Shown here piece by piece: positions 12,920 to 20,120 of a stretch of DNA of 31,242 bases (position 1 is the first letter of the stretch; each line of letters opens with the position of its first letter). The stretch is from positions 1-31,242 of the IMG/VR virus record IMGVR_UViG_3300034068_000202; one strand, written 5' to 3'. The notes below the pieces were generated by a model. It ran no database searches. It saw only the letters and a list, made by a program, of their open reading frames with translations, and was not told the DNA's origin. Source of the DNA: a virus. Position numbers and translations under genes: made by a program.

Positions 12920-13160
12920 ATCTTTCTTTGTTACGTTCTAATTGCACATTCAGTTGTTCAATTTCAAGCATGCGCTGCACGTTAGTAGCTTCTAATGAAT
13001 CAATAACATGAGTAGCTCTGTCTGCTCTGCGCTCATAACCTTCAATAGCTTTCTTGCTATCCTTTAAAGCTATGTATAATAGCTGAATAGTAATGCAGAT
13101 GGATAGTGCTACTACCATAACTGCAGCTGCTTTAATTTGAGTCTTGGCCTGTTGAGTCAT
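12804..13160 (-). CDS. Rz-like inner-membrane coiled-coil protein (i-spanin candidate)
   Basis: This is a 118-residue protein from ATG 13160; a TTG at 13178 would add six residues. An N-terminal membrane helix (residues ~12-30, around VMVVALSICITIQLL) is followed by a long charged coiled coil (KKAIEGYERRADRATHVIDS ... VQLERNKERYEANIS). This is the type II membrane topology of i-spanins such as Rz. It overlaps the holin-like gene upstream and the spanin-like gene downstream in different frames. The last gene of the lysis cassette is nested at its end. Function inferred from topology and position. Confidence 0.6.
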   Translation of the reverse strand: MTQQAKTQIKAAAVMVVALSICITIQLLYIALKDSKKAIEGYERRADRATHVIDSLEATNVQRMLEIEQLNVQLERNKERYEANISAIDSLDRNGLRRAMHNLLSSLAGERYPGNTND

Positions 13161-13377
13161 TTGATTTCTTTTTACCAAAGATAGATTCTATAACTGTTAA
13201 TCCCAAGCCTCCTCCTGCTAAAATTAGCAAGCCGTCAAACATATACTCAGGGCATTTATACTCTGTAAAGGTACCGATGTAAGATAAGTTGATGCATACA
13301 AGTAATGTTACTATAGACGCTACTCTTTTGGAGCTGGCATCTCCCTCATTACTAAATATGCTCCTTAACCATTTCAT
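13132..13377 (-). CDS. Holin-like membrane protein 2
   Basis: This is an 81-residue protein with a charged N-terminus (MKWLRSIFSNEGDASSKR), two membrane segments (VASIVTLLVCINLSYIG and FDGLLILAGGGLGLTVI) and a polar basic C-terminus. The pattern, a short cytoplasmic start with SSKR before the first helix, is common in small phage membrane proteins of Bacteroidota that are annotated as holins. Its ATG overlaps the stop of the 57-residue membrane protein (ATGA). Position directly after the peptidoglycan-active gene supports a role in lysis. Confidence 0.6.
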   Translation of the reverse strand: MKWLRSIFSNEGDASSKRVASIVTLLVCINLSYIGTFTEYKCPEYMFDGLLILAGGGLGLTVIESIFGKKKSNDSTGQDSN

Positions 13378-13547
13378 CTTTTCTTACGCATCTTATAGAT
13401 CGTAAAGATAGATGCAGCTGCTGATAGTAATAAACAAAATATCTTTAATGCGAATTCAACATCTACCATCCATGCTGGAACACTAAGCAAGATGCTGCTA
13501 ACTGTACCGGTTACTCCTTCGGCTATCTGCTGCTGATTATTACTCAT
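13374..13547 (-). CDS. Holin-like membrane protein 1
   Basis: This is a 57-residue protein starting MSNNQQQIAEGVTGTVSSIL, with hydrophobic stretches at ~17-28 and ~31-50 (FALKIFCLLLSAAASIFTI) and a basic tail KMRKKR. Its ATG overlaps the stop of the peptidoglycan-active gene and its stop overlaps the next ATG, so the three are translationally coupled. One or both of these small membrane proteins probably form the holin or holin-antiholin pair. Confidence 0.6.
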   Translation of the reverse strand: MSNNQQQIAEGVTGTVSSILLSVPAWMVDVEFALKIFCLLLSAAASIFTIYKMRKKR

Positions 13548-14089
13548 GATTCTTTCAGTAGTGTGTATGTAAATGATTTTTTACCTGATTTAATACAGGC
13601 TTGTATAAGCTCTTTGAATTGCTTAGGATTGTTTAGCACCTGGCAGCCTGCACTCCACTTGTCAATATTCTTAGATTCTGTTAATTCGTTAGCTCTATGA
13701 ATGTTAATTCCAAATAGGCCCGTATCCTCTTTGCCCTGCTCCTCAGCAATGCTATCCTTATCGGCATCTCTGAATACAGTAACTTTCTTTGACTGTACTA
13801 ATGCGTTGTATTTGCCCTTATGCAAGCCTAATACATAGGTATCTACGTATTGCCCTGCCTTAAGTACAGCAGTCCCTAAAGAATTGATAGGATTATTCAG
13901 CCAAAATGTACCTGGATTAGTCGTACCGGTGTACCATTGCACCTGATCACCTTGCACCAATCCTATTAAATCATCAAATTTATTAGGCTCATTTGCTTTA
14001 GACCTGATACCTACCACGTGAATAGTAGGCCATTTGTAGCCAAGCTCTGTAAATTGAGCTTTAAGCTCTTCTGCTGTTGGTGCTTTCAT
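13544..14089 (-). CDS. Peptidoglycan-active enzyme (endolysin candidate, L,D-transpeptidase-like motif)
   Basis: This is a 181-residue protein. The C-terminal half has FGINIHRAN (His131) and WSAGCQV (Ser146, Gly148, Cys149), which resembles the H...SxGC motif of YkuD-type L,D-transpeptidases. The same pattern occurs in lysis proteins of Bacteroidota phages. The first ~60 residues may bind substrate. There is no signal peptide, so it would need the adjacent holin to reach the cell wall. It is placed between a small basic peptide gene and two holin-like genes. Cleavage of peptidoglycan, and not cross-linking, is inferred from context. Confidence 0.7.
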   Translation of the reverse strand: MKAPTAEELKAQFTELGYKWPTIHVVGIRSKANEPNKFDDLIGLVQGDQVQWYTGTTNPGTFWLNNPINSLGTAVLKAGQYVDTYVLGLHKGKYNALVQSKKVTVFRDADKDSIAEEQGKEDTGLFGINIHRANELTESKNIDKWSAGCQVLNNPKQFKELIQACIKSGKKSFTYTLLKES

Positions 14090-14180
14090 GCTTTCTTAAT
14101 TCTTTATCTCGTTTAGTTAGATAGACCTTTAGCTTACGCTCATAGTCTTTTCTTGTTTGCTCTTCCTTTGTTATCTTCAT
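14061..14180 (-). CDS. Small basic peptide
   Basis: This is a 39-residue, strongly charged helical peptide (MKITKEEQTRKDYERKLKVY then LTKRDKELRK). The ATG follows the stop of the head-tail connector directly (TAA-ATG), and the last 29 bases overlap the start of the lysis enzyme. The tight packing supports a real gene. Function unknown. It may serve mainly to couple translation. Confidence 0.5.
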   Translation of the reverse strand: MKITKEEQTRKDYERKLKVYLTKRDKELRKHESTNSRRA

Positions 14181-14756
14181 TTAGTTAGTAAAGTTTCTAA
14201 TGCTAAATCTATTCCATGGATTTGCTGCATCATTAGCAGCTCTGCTAAATGCTATTTGGCTCTGCCTGTTAACTACTCTGATGGGTGTAATATCAGGCGA
14301 AGTATTATTGCTATATTCGGGATAGTCTGAGTTATTAGCACAAAGGTAATCTACCAATCTTTGAGTATAGTAGTTAGCATTCTCACGAGCCATATCTCGT
14401 AAAGATGATAGTTCACTCTGAGAGATCGCTGTAGTATTCTCTGATTGGCGAGTAACTAAGTTACCGTTATCGTGCTTATACATAAGCATAGGGTAAAGCT
14501 CTACCATAGTCCACCATGCAGTAGGCTTAACTATGTATTCATTTAGCAAAGTCTCATAGACTCCTGCTAAAGTGCCATTCTCTATCTCGTTCTTAATCTT
14601 ATTAGTTAGATTAGTACCTAACCACAAAGTAATATACTTATCTTGAGCTAAGTAAATTGCAGGGCGAATAAGGTTAGTATCTACAGCTTCATTCAGCTGA
14701 GTATATTTCTTAAGGAATTCCTCGTTAATGAAAAGTATTTCGGGTGCTATTGCCAT
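14181..14756 (-). CDS. Head-tail connector/adaptor protein
   Basis: This is a 191-residue helical protein: INEEFLKKYTQLNEAVDTNL, a segment around DKYITLWLGTNLTNKI, YIVKPTAWWTMVELYPMLMY and a C-terminal RENANYYTQRLVDYL. The layout matches the gp6-like adaptor family (DUF6712-like) seen next to portal genes in Bacteroidota phages, whose ring sits under the portal. It follows the portal gene by 11 bases. The family is recognised by eye. The role is well supported by position. Confidence 0.7.
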   Translation of the reverse strand: MAIAPEILFINEEFLKKYTQLNEAVDTNLIRPAIYLAQDKYITLWLGTNLTNKIKNEIENGTLAGVYETLLNEYIVKPTAWWTMVELYPMLMYKHDNGNLVTRQSENTTAISQSELSSLRDMARENANYYTQRLVDYLCANNSDYPEYSNNTSPDITPIRVVNRQSQIAFSRAANDAANPWNRFSIRNFTN

Positions 14757-14767
14757 GTTATTAATGT

Positions 14768-16774
14768 TTAATTTGTTCCTGGGTATCTGCCTTGGTCGGG
14801 CATGTCAAATGGTCGAGTATTAGCTGTAGCAAAGTCTTTAGCTATATCTTTTAAAGGCATGCCTGCTCTGATTGCTTTTGCTACTGATATAGGATCAGAT
14901 GATTCTAAACCATTATCTTTTACAAACTTTCCCTTCTCACGCTTTCTGAAGTATACTCTACGCTCCCAGTTATGCTTACAATTAACTCCGCCTTTATACA
15001 ACCATACAGAATAGGTAGCTCCATTGTGGCCCATGTTAGGATTCAGCTCATTAGTATCTGATTCCATTTTAGTTAAATCTTCGTAACGGTATACATAACC
15101 ATTACGTGCAGCGTTAGCCATTTGTCTACAGAACTTTCTACTCTTAGCGCTTGTATTTTTAGAGTAGGCATAACGCACTTTGTATAATCCGCTATCCATT
15201 TCAGATGGCTTATCAGGATCAGAGTAGCTTCTAACTGATGCAAGATTAACAGGCTCAGCTTCGATAAGCTCCCACTCCTCCTCATCTACTATCTCGCCCT
15301 TATCATCTAAGAATTCACACCACCAATTCTCATCCTCATCGGTAAAGATTGGCTTATCTGTGGAATCACTTAAATTAGTCTTTTTTTTTTGAGCAGATAG
15401 TTTAGCTACAGCGTTGCCTCCGGTAGCTTCAAACATTGCAGTAGCTACGTCAATAGGTAACTGTAAGAACTGAACTAAGAATACAATGGCTTGCTCTTTA
15501 GTTAATGCTCCTGTCCCTACAGCTGCTACAATTTCTAAAGCGCTTGCTATCTGTGCACCGTTATAAGTTACATCACTTACTGATGCTCCTGCTGGTGCTA
15601 CCGGTGCAGCTGTGTTAGAATCAGTTGTTGCATTATCTGCAACAGTTGAATCTATTGCTGCTGCTGCTGCATCCATCTCATCAGAGAATAAGTCGTTAGA
15701 TTCAATATAAACATCAGCCATAATGCCCATACCTTTAAATACTTCCTCAATACTATCTGTAACAATTTGCTGATATGGCTCAATTATATTCTTATTAAAA
15801 ATTCTGTAAGCTTGTTTCATCTCATCAGCATTACTACCTAATCCTCCTGCATCACGAATACCAAAAAGTAGTGGTGATGTTACTCTGTGAGCGCCTAAGA
15901 TGTTCTCTCTTGACTGAGTGCTTAACTCCATCCATTGCTTATCAGCATCGGACATAGGTACTAAGTCTAAACGTGGAGCTCTATCAGCAGATTCATTAAA
16001 TGTAAATACTACTTTGCCTGCCTTCTTAGCACCTACCATAGTCTCCCAATTTCTGCGGATAGCCATTTGCTCCTCAGGATCAGGAATACCGTTATTCATG
16101 TGAAGGAAATAAGACGGTGCCATACCATTGCTTAAGAAAGCTCGGTAGAATTCGCTGATTTCTCTTGTTATTTCGATGTAATTGATAGCACTATAGTAGT
16201 CAGGCTTAGGATAGTAAGCACTGCCTGGAGTCATGATGCCCACAAATAGCACCTGAGAAGGCTCATCTGCTTTTGTAGTTGGATTATACATCGGGATAAA
16301 TGTCGGAATGTTCTTCTTTTTGCGCATATCATTCCAATCTTTAGAATAATAAACACCAGGTATAACATCTTCATCATTAGAAACAGCCAATCTAACATTC
16401 TCATAAGGCAAATGATTAATCTTAGCTACTGTTGTTCTATCTACACTCCAAATAATCTCTAAGTAGTAACCCCCTTGCATCTTAGCATCAAGCGTTATAG
16501 GCCTTCTTATAGTGTTTAATTTCAATCTATCTATCTCACGTTGCGCTGTTGGATTAGTGCTCTTAAATTCCTTCCCTGCAATCATAAACGCTATGCTCAT
16601 AGTAAGCGCTGAATGCACTGGTGAGCTATAGTATAAATCTATAAGGTAATTTGGGAATGAGTTAGCTTCACCAAGCGTTACCCATCCTTTGGGAGTTTCT
16701 TTCTCGTTAGCCTCTTGAGGCATTGCTGCTCCCAAGTTAACAAGCATTGGCGCTGAGTGTGCTATCTTATCCAT
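14768..16774 (-). CDS. Portal protein with extra C-terminal domain
   Basis: This is a 668-residue protein. Residues ~30-350 have portal features: PNYLIDLYYSSPVHSALTMS, GYYLEIIWS, LPYENVRL, PDYYSAINYIEITREIS, YFLHMNNG, and GAHRVTSPLLFG with GLGSNADEM. The portal forms the ring at the head vertex through which DNA passes. A linker rich in Ala and Thr, with an A10 tract at Lys463-Lys465, leads to a second domain (~475-668) containing YRYEDLTKMES, YSVWLYKGGVNCKHNWERRV and a short linker. That domain resembles C-terminal extensions of portals in Bacteroidota phages. The start overlaps the preceding gene by eight bases. The portal call is secure. The role of the C-terminal domain is not known. Confidence 0.9.
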   Translation of the reverse strand: MDKIAHSAPMLVNLGAAMPQEANEKETPKGWVTLGEANSFPNYLIDLYYSSPVHSALTMSIAFMIAGKEFKSTNPTAQREIDRLKLNTIRRPITLDAKMQGGYYLEIIWSVDRTTVAKINHLPYENVRLAVSNDEDVIPGVYYSKDWNDMRKKKNIPTFIPMYNPTTKADEPSQVLFVGIMTPGSAYYPKPDYYSAINYIEITREISEFYRAFLSNGMAPSYFLHMNNGIPDPEEQMAIRRNWETMVGAKKAGKVVFTFNESADRAPRLDLVPMSDADKQWMELSTQSRENILGAHRVTSPLLFGIRDAGGLGSNADEMKQAYRIFNKNIIEPYQQIVTDSIEEVFKGMGIMADVYIESNDLFSDEMDAAAAAIDSTVADNATTDSNTAAPVAPAGASVSDVTYNGAQIASALEIVAAVGTGALTKEQAIVFLVQFLQLPIDVATAMFEATGGNAVAKLSAQKKKTNLSDSTDKPIFTDEDENWWCEFLDDKGEIVDEEEWELIEAEPVNLASVRSYSDPDKPSEMDSGLYKVRYAYSKNTSAKSRKFCRQMANAARNGYVYRYEDLTKMESDTNELNPNMGHNGATYSVWLYKGGVNCKHNWERRVYFRKREKGKFVKDNGLESSDPISVAKAIRAGMPLKDIAKDFATANTRPFDMPDQGRYPGTN
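15380..15390 (-). promoter_or_regulatory. dnaX-type A_AAA_AAG slippery site in the portal gene
   Basis: The coding strand reads CAA AAA AAA AAG ACT AAT. The heptamer A_AAA_AAG is in phase. A -1 slip gives GAC TAA, so translation would end at residue 466 and release the portal without its last ~203 residues, as in dnaX tau/gamma. Confidence 0.4.
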
Positions 16775-17177
16775 TATATGCTATATCGTTATCTATTGTT
16801 AAATTCGGCTCTGTGAAACGAGGAGTAGTGATATCTTCTACTATTAAATACCCCTTCTCTATTACTCCTACTACTGCCGCATTTGTAGGATCTAAATTAG
16901 TGCTGCTATTTTGCCCATAAACAATATAACTAAATCGTGCTGGATAGTTAATCAATAGGCTTGCAGCTGTTGGATTGTTGGCATTAGTGCCAATCTGAAT
17001 GGTAGTGTATCTATCATTCTGTGCTATCTGTGTTGGGATAGCATAAATCTTTTGAAGTGTCTGCTCGTTAGTTAATTCAAGCAGATAATGCGTATAAGTA
17101 TTAGCAAGCAAAAGCTCCCCTTCCTTAAGGCTAAGGTAGAGGAGCTGAGTTGCTGTATTTTTTAGTAAGTAAATCAT
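16767..17177 (-). CDS. Head/neck structural protein (hypothetical)
   Basis: This is a 136-residue protein with two beta-rich halves: MIYLLKNTATQLLYLSLKEG at the start, and FSYIVYGQNSSTNLDPTNAA with VVGVIEKGYLIV near the end. I recognise the 'Y.IYGQ.SS.NLDP...VVG.IE.G' pattern from uncharacterised structural proteins beside portal and capsid genes in Bacteroidota phages. It lies between the tail-tube-like gene and the portal and overlaps the portal start by eight bases. Probably a neck or completion protein. Confidence 0.65.
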   Translation of the reverse strand: MIYLLKNTATQLLYLSLKEGELLLANTYTHYLLELTNEQTLQKIYAIPTQIAQNDRYTTIQIGTNANNPTAASLLINYPARFSYIVYGQNSSTNLDPTNAAVVGVIEKGYLIVEDITTPRFTEPNLTIDNDIAYNG

Positions 17178-17201
17178 TGGCTAAAGATAGCTCAAATTTA
17201 C

Positions 17202-17750
17202 TTATAGTGAACCTGGTACTACAGTAACAGTTGCGAAATCTTCAAATGGATTATCTCCAGCATCTTGGTCAAGTAAATATGCCTTATCTTTCTCCTCACC
17301 TGTGAAGGTAACGGTATATCCTACCATATCACCTTTCGCAGTACCGGTAGTAGTAGTGAATGCAGTAACCTCAACACCATCTTTATATCCACACATCCAA
17401 ATGTTATCGTTATTGTCTTGTACAAAAAGTACGTTGCGACCTTTAGCAATATTTTGAAGTTGTAGTGCACGTGCAGCGCTCATTCCATGGAATGAACACA
17501 CGATAGTCTGAGTGTAATATACAGTGCCATTTTCGATAGAGATTGCAGCCTCTTCTGTGAATGATCCTGTGTGCTTTGGTAATTCGAATTCGTAAACGCT
17601 ACCTGTAGGTAGAGCAGTTACTAAATTGCTTGTAGGATCAATAGTAGCGTCATTAGCAAATGTAGCGTAAGCGCCAAGATAAACAGCTTTGATGCCACCA
17701 ATCGCCTCTTTGCAATTAATTTGAAAGCCTAATGTGGTTAAACAGCTCAT
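17202..17750 (-). CDS. Major tail (tube) protein-like
   Basis: This is a 182-residue, beta-rich protein: MSCLTTLGFQINCKEAIGGI, VYEFELPKHTGSFTEEAAIS, YYTQTIVCSFHGMSAARALQ, RNVLFVQDNNDNIWMCGYKD and KGDMVGYTVTFTGEEKDKAY. This series is typical of a structural protein of Bacteroidota siphophages that I take to be the tail tube subunit. It lies just after the major capsid gene, separated by a strong hairpin (17786-17819) that may set the ratio of the two messages. The tube role is inferred. A decoration protein is the main alternative. Confidence 0.65.
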   Translation of the reverse strand: MSCLTTLGFQINCKEAIGGIKAVYLGAYATFANDATIDPTSNLVTALPTGSVYEFELPKHTGSFTEEAAISIENGTVYYTQTIVCSFHGMSAARALQLQNIAKGRNVLFVQDNNDNIWMCGYKDGVEVTAFTTTTGTAKGDMVGYTVTFTGEEKDKAYLLDQDAGDNPFEDFATVTVVPGSL

Positions 17751-17785
17751 GGTTATTTTTTATTATTTAGTTAAAATATCTTTGC

Positions 17786-17819
17786 AAAGAATGGGCAGCT
17801 CATAGCTTACCCACTCTTT
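17786..17819 (-). terminator. Strong hairpin between capsid and tail-tube genes
   Basis: Ten-base arms (17810-17819 and 17786-17795, one G-U pair) enclose an AGCT/AGCT inner stem. Reading minus, no pure U run follows (GCAAAGATATTTTAAC), so it is more likely an mRNA stabiliser for the capsid transcript or a partial terminator than a full stop. Confidence 0.55.
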
Positions 17820-17836
17820 TAACAAAGGAGTATAAT

Positions 17837-18760
17837 TTAGTTATCGAATCCGATAACGATATCACCAAGCACTGCGTACTGAACACCAGCTCTGAATCTC
17901 ATAGCCATACGCACGTTATCAGAAGCATCAGTGAAGCTCATATCTACAACCTTAACTTCGTTGAAATCTGATGTCAAATCAGTTCCGAATACCAAGTTAG
18001 CAGGAGTAGCTAAGATAACTACTGAATCAGAGATACCTGGACATACATACACATCATAACCGTTGAAAGTTAATGGAAATTGTACAGTACCTTGGAATGT
18101 TTGCAAGTATCCAGCAGTAGCCAAAGCTTGACGGTATAACTGTGCAGTCTTACGGTTAACGTAGATCTTAAGATCAGGGCTTCCTACCAATGTAGCAGGC
18201 AATGCATCTGTACATAACTGAAGCTTAGCGATTACGTTAGTAGCATCCAAAGGAGCTGCGAAATCTACATCAGGAGTGCCACCTTTACCGGCATCAATTA
18301 AGTATTGCAATCCGTTAAATCCTGTGAATCCTGAAGATGGCCAGTTACCTTTCCAAATGTTGCACTCAATCTCCTGTGCTACTTTAGCAGCCAAGTGAGA
18401 GATTAAGAAATCAGAGAAGTTAGCAGGTACTACATCATTGATAAATCCACGACCTGTTTGAGCCGCTTCCCAATCTTTTGTAAATTCTGCTTTGCAAAGT
18501 TGGATATTAACCATAAGGTCAGTTACAGTCAATACTTTCTCCTCAAGAGTAAGAGCAGAAGTAGAATTGTCAAAGTCGCATGTAGCGCTCTTAACTAATC
18601 CTGAAGATGCAAGTACCTTAAGTACAGCTTTGTATTTTACATTTTCCTTTACGGTAATGTAGTTGTTTGCAATAGTGTCTCCTGAAAGAACTGCTGCTGC
18701 AATGTACGGTAGCGCTAATTCGCCAGCGTAGGTTGAGGTGATGGTCAAGTTATCAGCCAT
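17837..18760 (-). CDS. Major capsid protein
   Basis: This is a 307-residue protein of HK97-like type: an N-terminal arm, AVLKVLASSGLVKSATCDFD, LTVTDLMVNIQLCKAEFTKD, DVVPANFSDFLISHLAAKVA, the spine-helix region EIECNIWKGN, a P-domain part with DALPATLVGSPDLKIYVNRK, FNGYDVYVCPGISDSVVILA (an A-domain-like block), and RMAMRFRAGVQYAVLGDIVI. It follows the scaffold-like gene by 15 bases, and an A-rich leader precedes its ATG. It is probably the most abundant protein of the virion. The assignment is secure from pattern and from position after the protease and scaffold genes. Confidence 0.85.
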   Translation of the reverse strand: MADNLTITSTYAGELALPYIAAAVLSGDTIANNYITVKENVKYKAVLKVLASSGLVKSATCDFDNSTSALTLEEKVLTVTDLMVNIQLCKAEFTKDWEAAQTGRGFINDVVPANFSDFLISHLAAKVAQEIECNIWKGNWPSSGFTGFNGLQYLIDAGKGGTPDVDFAAPLDATNVIAKLQLCTDALPATLVGSPDLKIYVNRKTAQLYRQALATAGYLQTFQGTVQFPLTFNGYDVYVCPGISDSVVILATPANLVFGTDLTSDFNEVKVVDMSFTDASDNVRMAMRFRAGVQYAVLGDIVIGFDN

Positions 18761-18775
18761 TTTGTTTTTGTTTTA

Positions 18776-19354
18776 TTATTTGTTTTTGTATTTTGCTACT
18801 ATTGCACGAGTTCTATCTTCGATATTACCCATTGCTTTGATGTTTAAAGGTGCTTCGTTTGAAGCTTGGCGAGACTGCTTAACAGTTGTCGCTGCTGGTG
18901 CTTGTGAAAGCTCAGTAATCTTGCTCTCAGCAGCGCTTAACTTAGCTTCGAACTCAGAGATAATGTTATTTAACAATCCCTCTACTTGCTCCTTAGAGTA
19001 AGTCTCAGCCACTTCTTGCTCTACTGTTACCTCTACTTCTGTAGAAGGCTCTTCAGCATCAGAGATAGATGCGATTAAACCACTTGCTACAACAATCATT
19101 TTACCGTTGTCTAAAGTGTATTCGCCATCTGCTAAAGGTGAAGGATTGCCATCTGCATCCATTACGAATATCTCTACTCCCTCAGCCCATTCGGCAGCAG
19201 GTGAATAGATCATAGTGCCATCCATCAAAGCGCCCTCAGCCATCATCTCTACCTTAGTAGTTTCAGCTACAGGAGTCTCTTCAACAGATAACTTCACTCC
19301 ATGCTTCATAAGCTGCGGAGCGAACTTTTCTAAAATTTCAGAAATCATGTTCAT
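18776..19354 (-). CDS. Capsid scaffolding-like protein
   Basis: This is a 192-residue acidic protein. The first half has a small beta domain (GVEIFVMDADGNPSPLADGE, then YTLDNGKMIVVASGLIASI). The second half is a helical coiled coil (YSKEQVEGLLNNIISEFEAK) with an Ala/Gln-rich linker and a basic C-terminus (TRAIVAKYKNK), as in scaffolding proteins whose C-terminus contacts the capsid protein. The order protease, scaffold, capsid supports it. It would be removed or cleaved during head maturation. Confidence 0.75.
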   Translation of the reverse strand: MNMISEILEKFAPQLMKHGVKLSVEETPVAETTKVEMMAEGALMDGTMIYSPAAEWAEGVEIFVMDADGNPSPLADGEYTLDNGKMIVVASGLIASISDAEEPSTEVEVTVEQEVAETYSKEQVEGLLNNIISEFEAKLSAAESKITELSQAPAATTVKQSRQASNEAPLNIKAMGNIEDRTRAIVAKYKNK

Positions 19355-19379
19355 AGTTTATAATTATTAGTGGAAAAAA

Positions 19380-19979
19380 TTACATATTCATTTCAAGTGC
19401 AGCAGCTAATTCAGCTAATAGCTTCTCAAGGTCCTTCTCTTCTACCTTAGTCTCAGCCATTGGAGTAAACCATCCCTCTATAGAGAAGCCCTTAACCTCG
19501 CCATTCTTTACAGCAGCCCAAGTAGCATCATCATCTACCTTTACACCTATCATCCAGGTACCATCCGGTAACTCAAAGCCATAATTATCACCCTTATCAG
19601 CGCCTGCCTTAATCCAAGATTCAACAACAGTTAAGTTGTTTACCGGCATCTCATGCTGGATAGTGTGATTATGGTGCATATTACGCTTAAGGAATTCCTG
19701 AGCAGTCTGCTCAATAGTCTCTTTGCTGTATGTGATGAAATACTTTTCACCGTTACCATCGTAACGTACTATAGGCTGATTAGGGATCAGTGCAGGACCA
19801 TATAACATACGCTTCTCACCATCCTCTACTCTTGCTAATAGCAAGTTAGCTTTAGATAGTGCTACAAAGTCTACCATTATAGCAGGCTCACTAACAAGGC
19901 TCACAGCGTACACTCCCATGTTATCCTCTTCCTCGCCTAAGCCGTATTCAATTAATTTTACATCACTCATAAGTTTCAT
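19380..19979 (-). CDS. Prohead protease (XkdF-like)
   Basis: This is a 199-residue protein. The pattern MLYGPALIPNQPIVR, GEKYFITYSKETIEQTAQEF, MHHNHTIQHE (His102/103/105/109), VVESWI (Ser121) and TWMIGVKVDDDATWAAVKNG followed by KGFSIEGWF is that of the XkdF-like putative serine protease family, related to peptidase S78. It cleaves scaffold and capsid arms during maturation. ATG 19979 was kept; ATG 19970 would reduce the overlap with the upstream 50-residue gene from 17 to eight bases. The C-terminal 25 residues are an acidic helix. Confidence 0.85.
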   Translation of the reverse strand: MKLMSDVKLIEYGLGEEEDNMGVYAVSLVSEPAIMVDFVALSKANLLLARVEDGEKRMLYGPALIPNQPIVRYDGNGEKYFITYSKETIEQTAQEFLKRNMHHNHTIQHEMPVNNLTVVESWIKAGADKGDNYGFELPDGTWMIGVKVDDDATWAAVKNGEVKGFSIEGWFTPMAETKVEEKDLEKLLAELAAALEMNM

Positions 19980-20115
19980 TTATTTCAAAAATTATAGCAT
20001 CAATTATTTCGTCTATGATAGTATCAGTATCTTCTAATCCTGTTTTATCAATTTCAGATAGTGCGTTTCTTACTCCTCTTGCTACGCACTTTTTTAATAG
20101 TGGAAAATTCGACAT
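19963..20115 (-). CDS. Small acidic protein
   Basis: This is a 50-residue protein (MSNFPLLKKCVARGVRNALS, then an acidic Ile-rich helix IIDEIIDAIIFEINETYE). It starts five bases after the tape measure stop and overlaps the protease start. The packing supports a real gene that links tail and head genes. Function unknown. Confidence 0.55.
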   Translation of the reverse strand: MSNFPLLKKCVARGVRNALSEIDKTGLEDTDTIIDEIIDAIIFEINETYE

Positions 20116-20120
20116 ATTTG

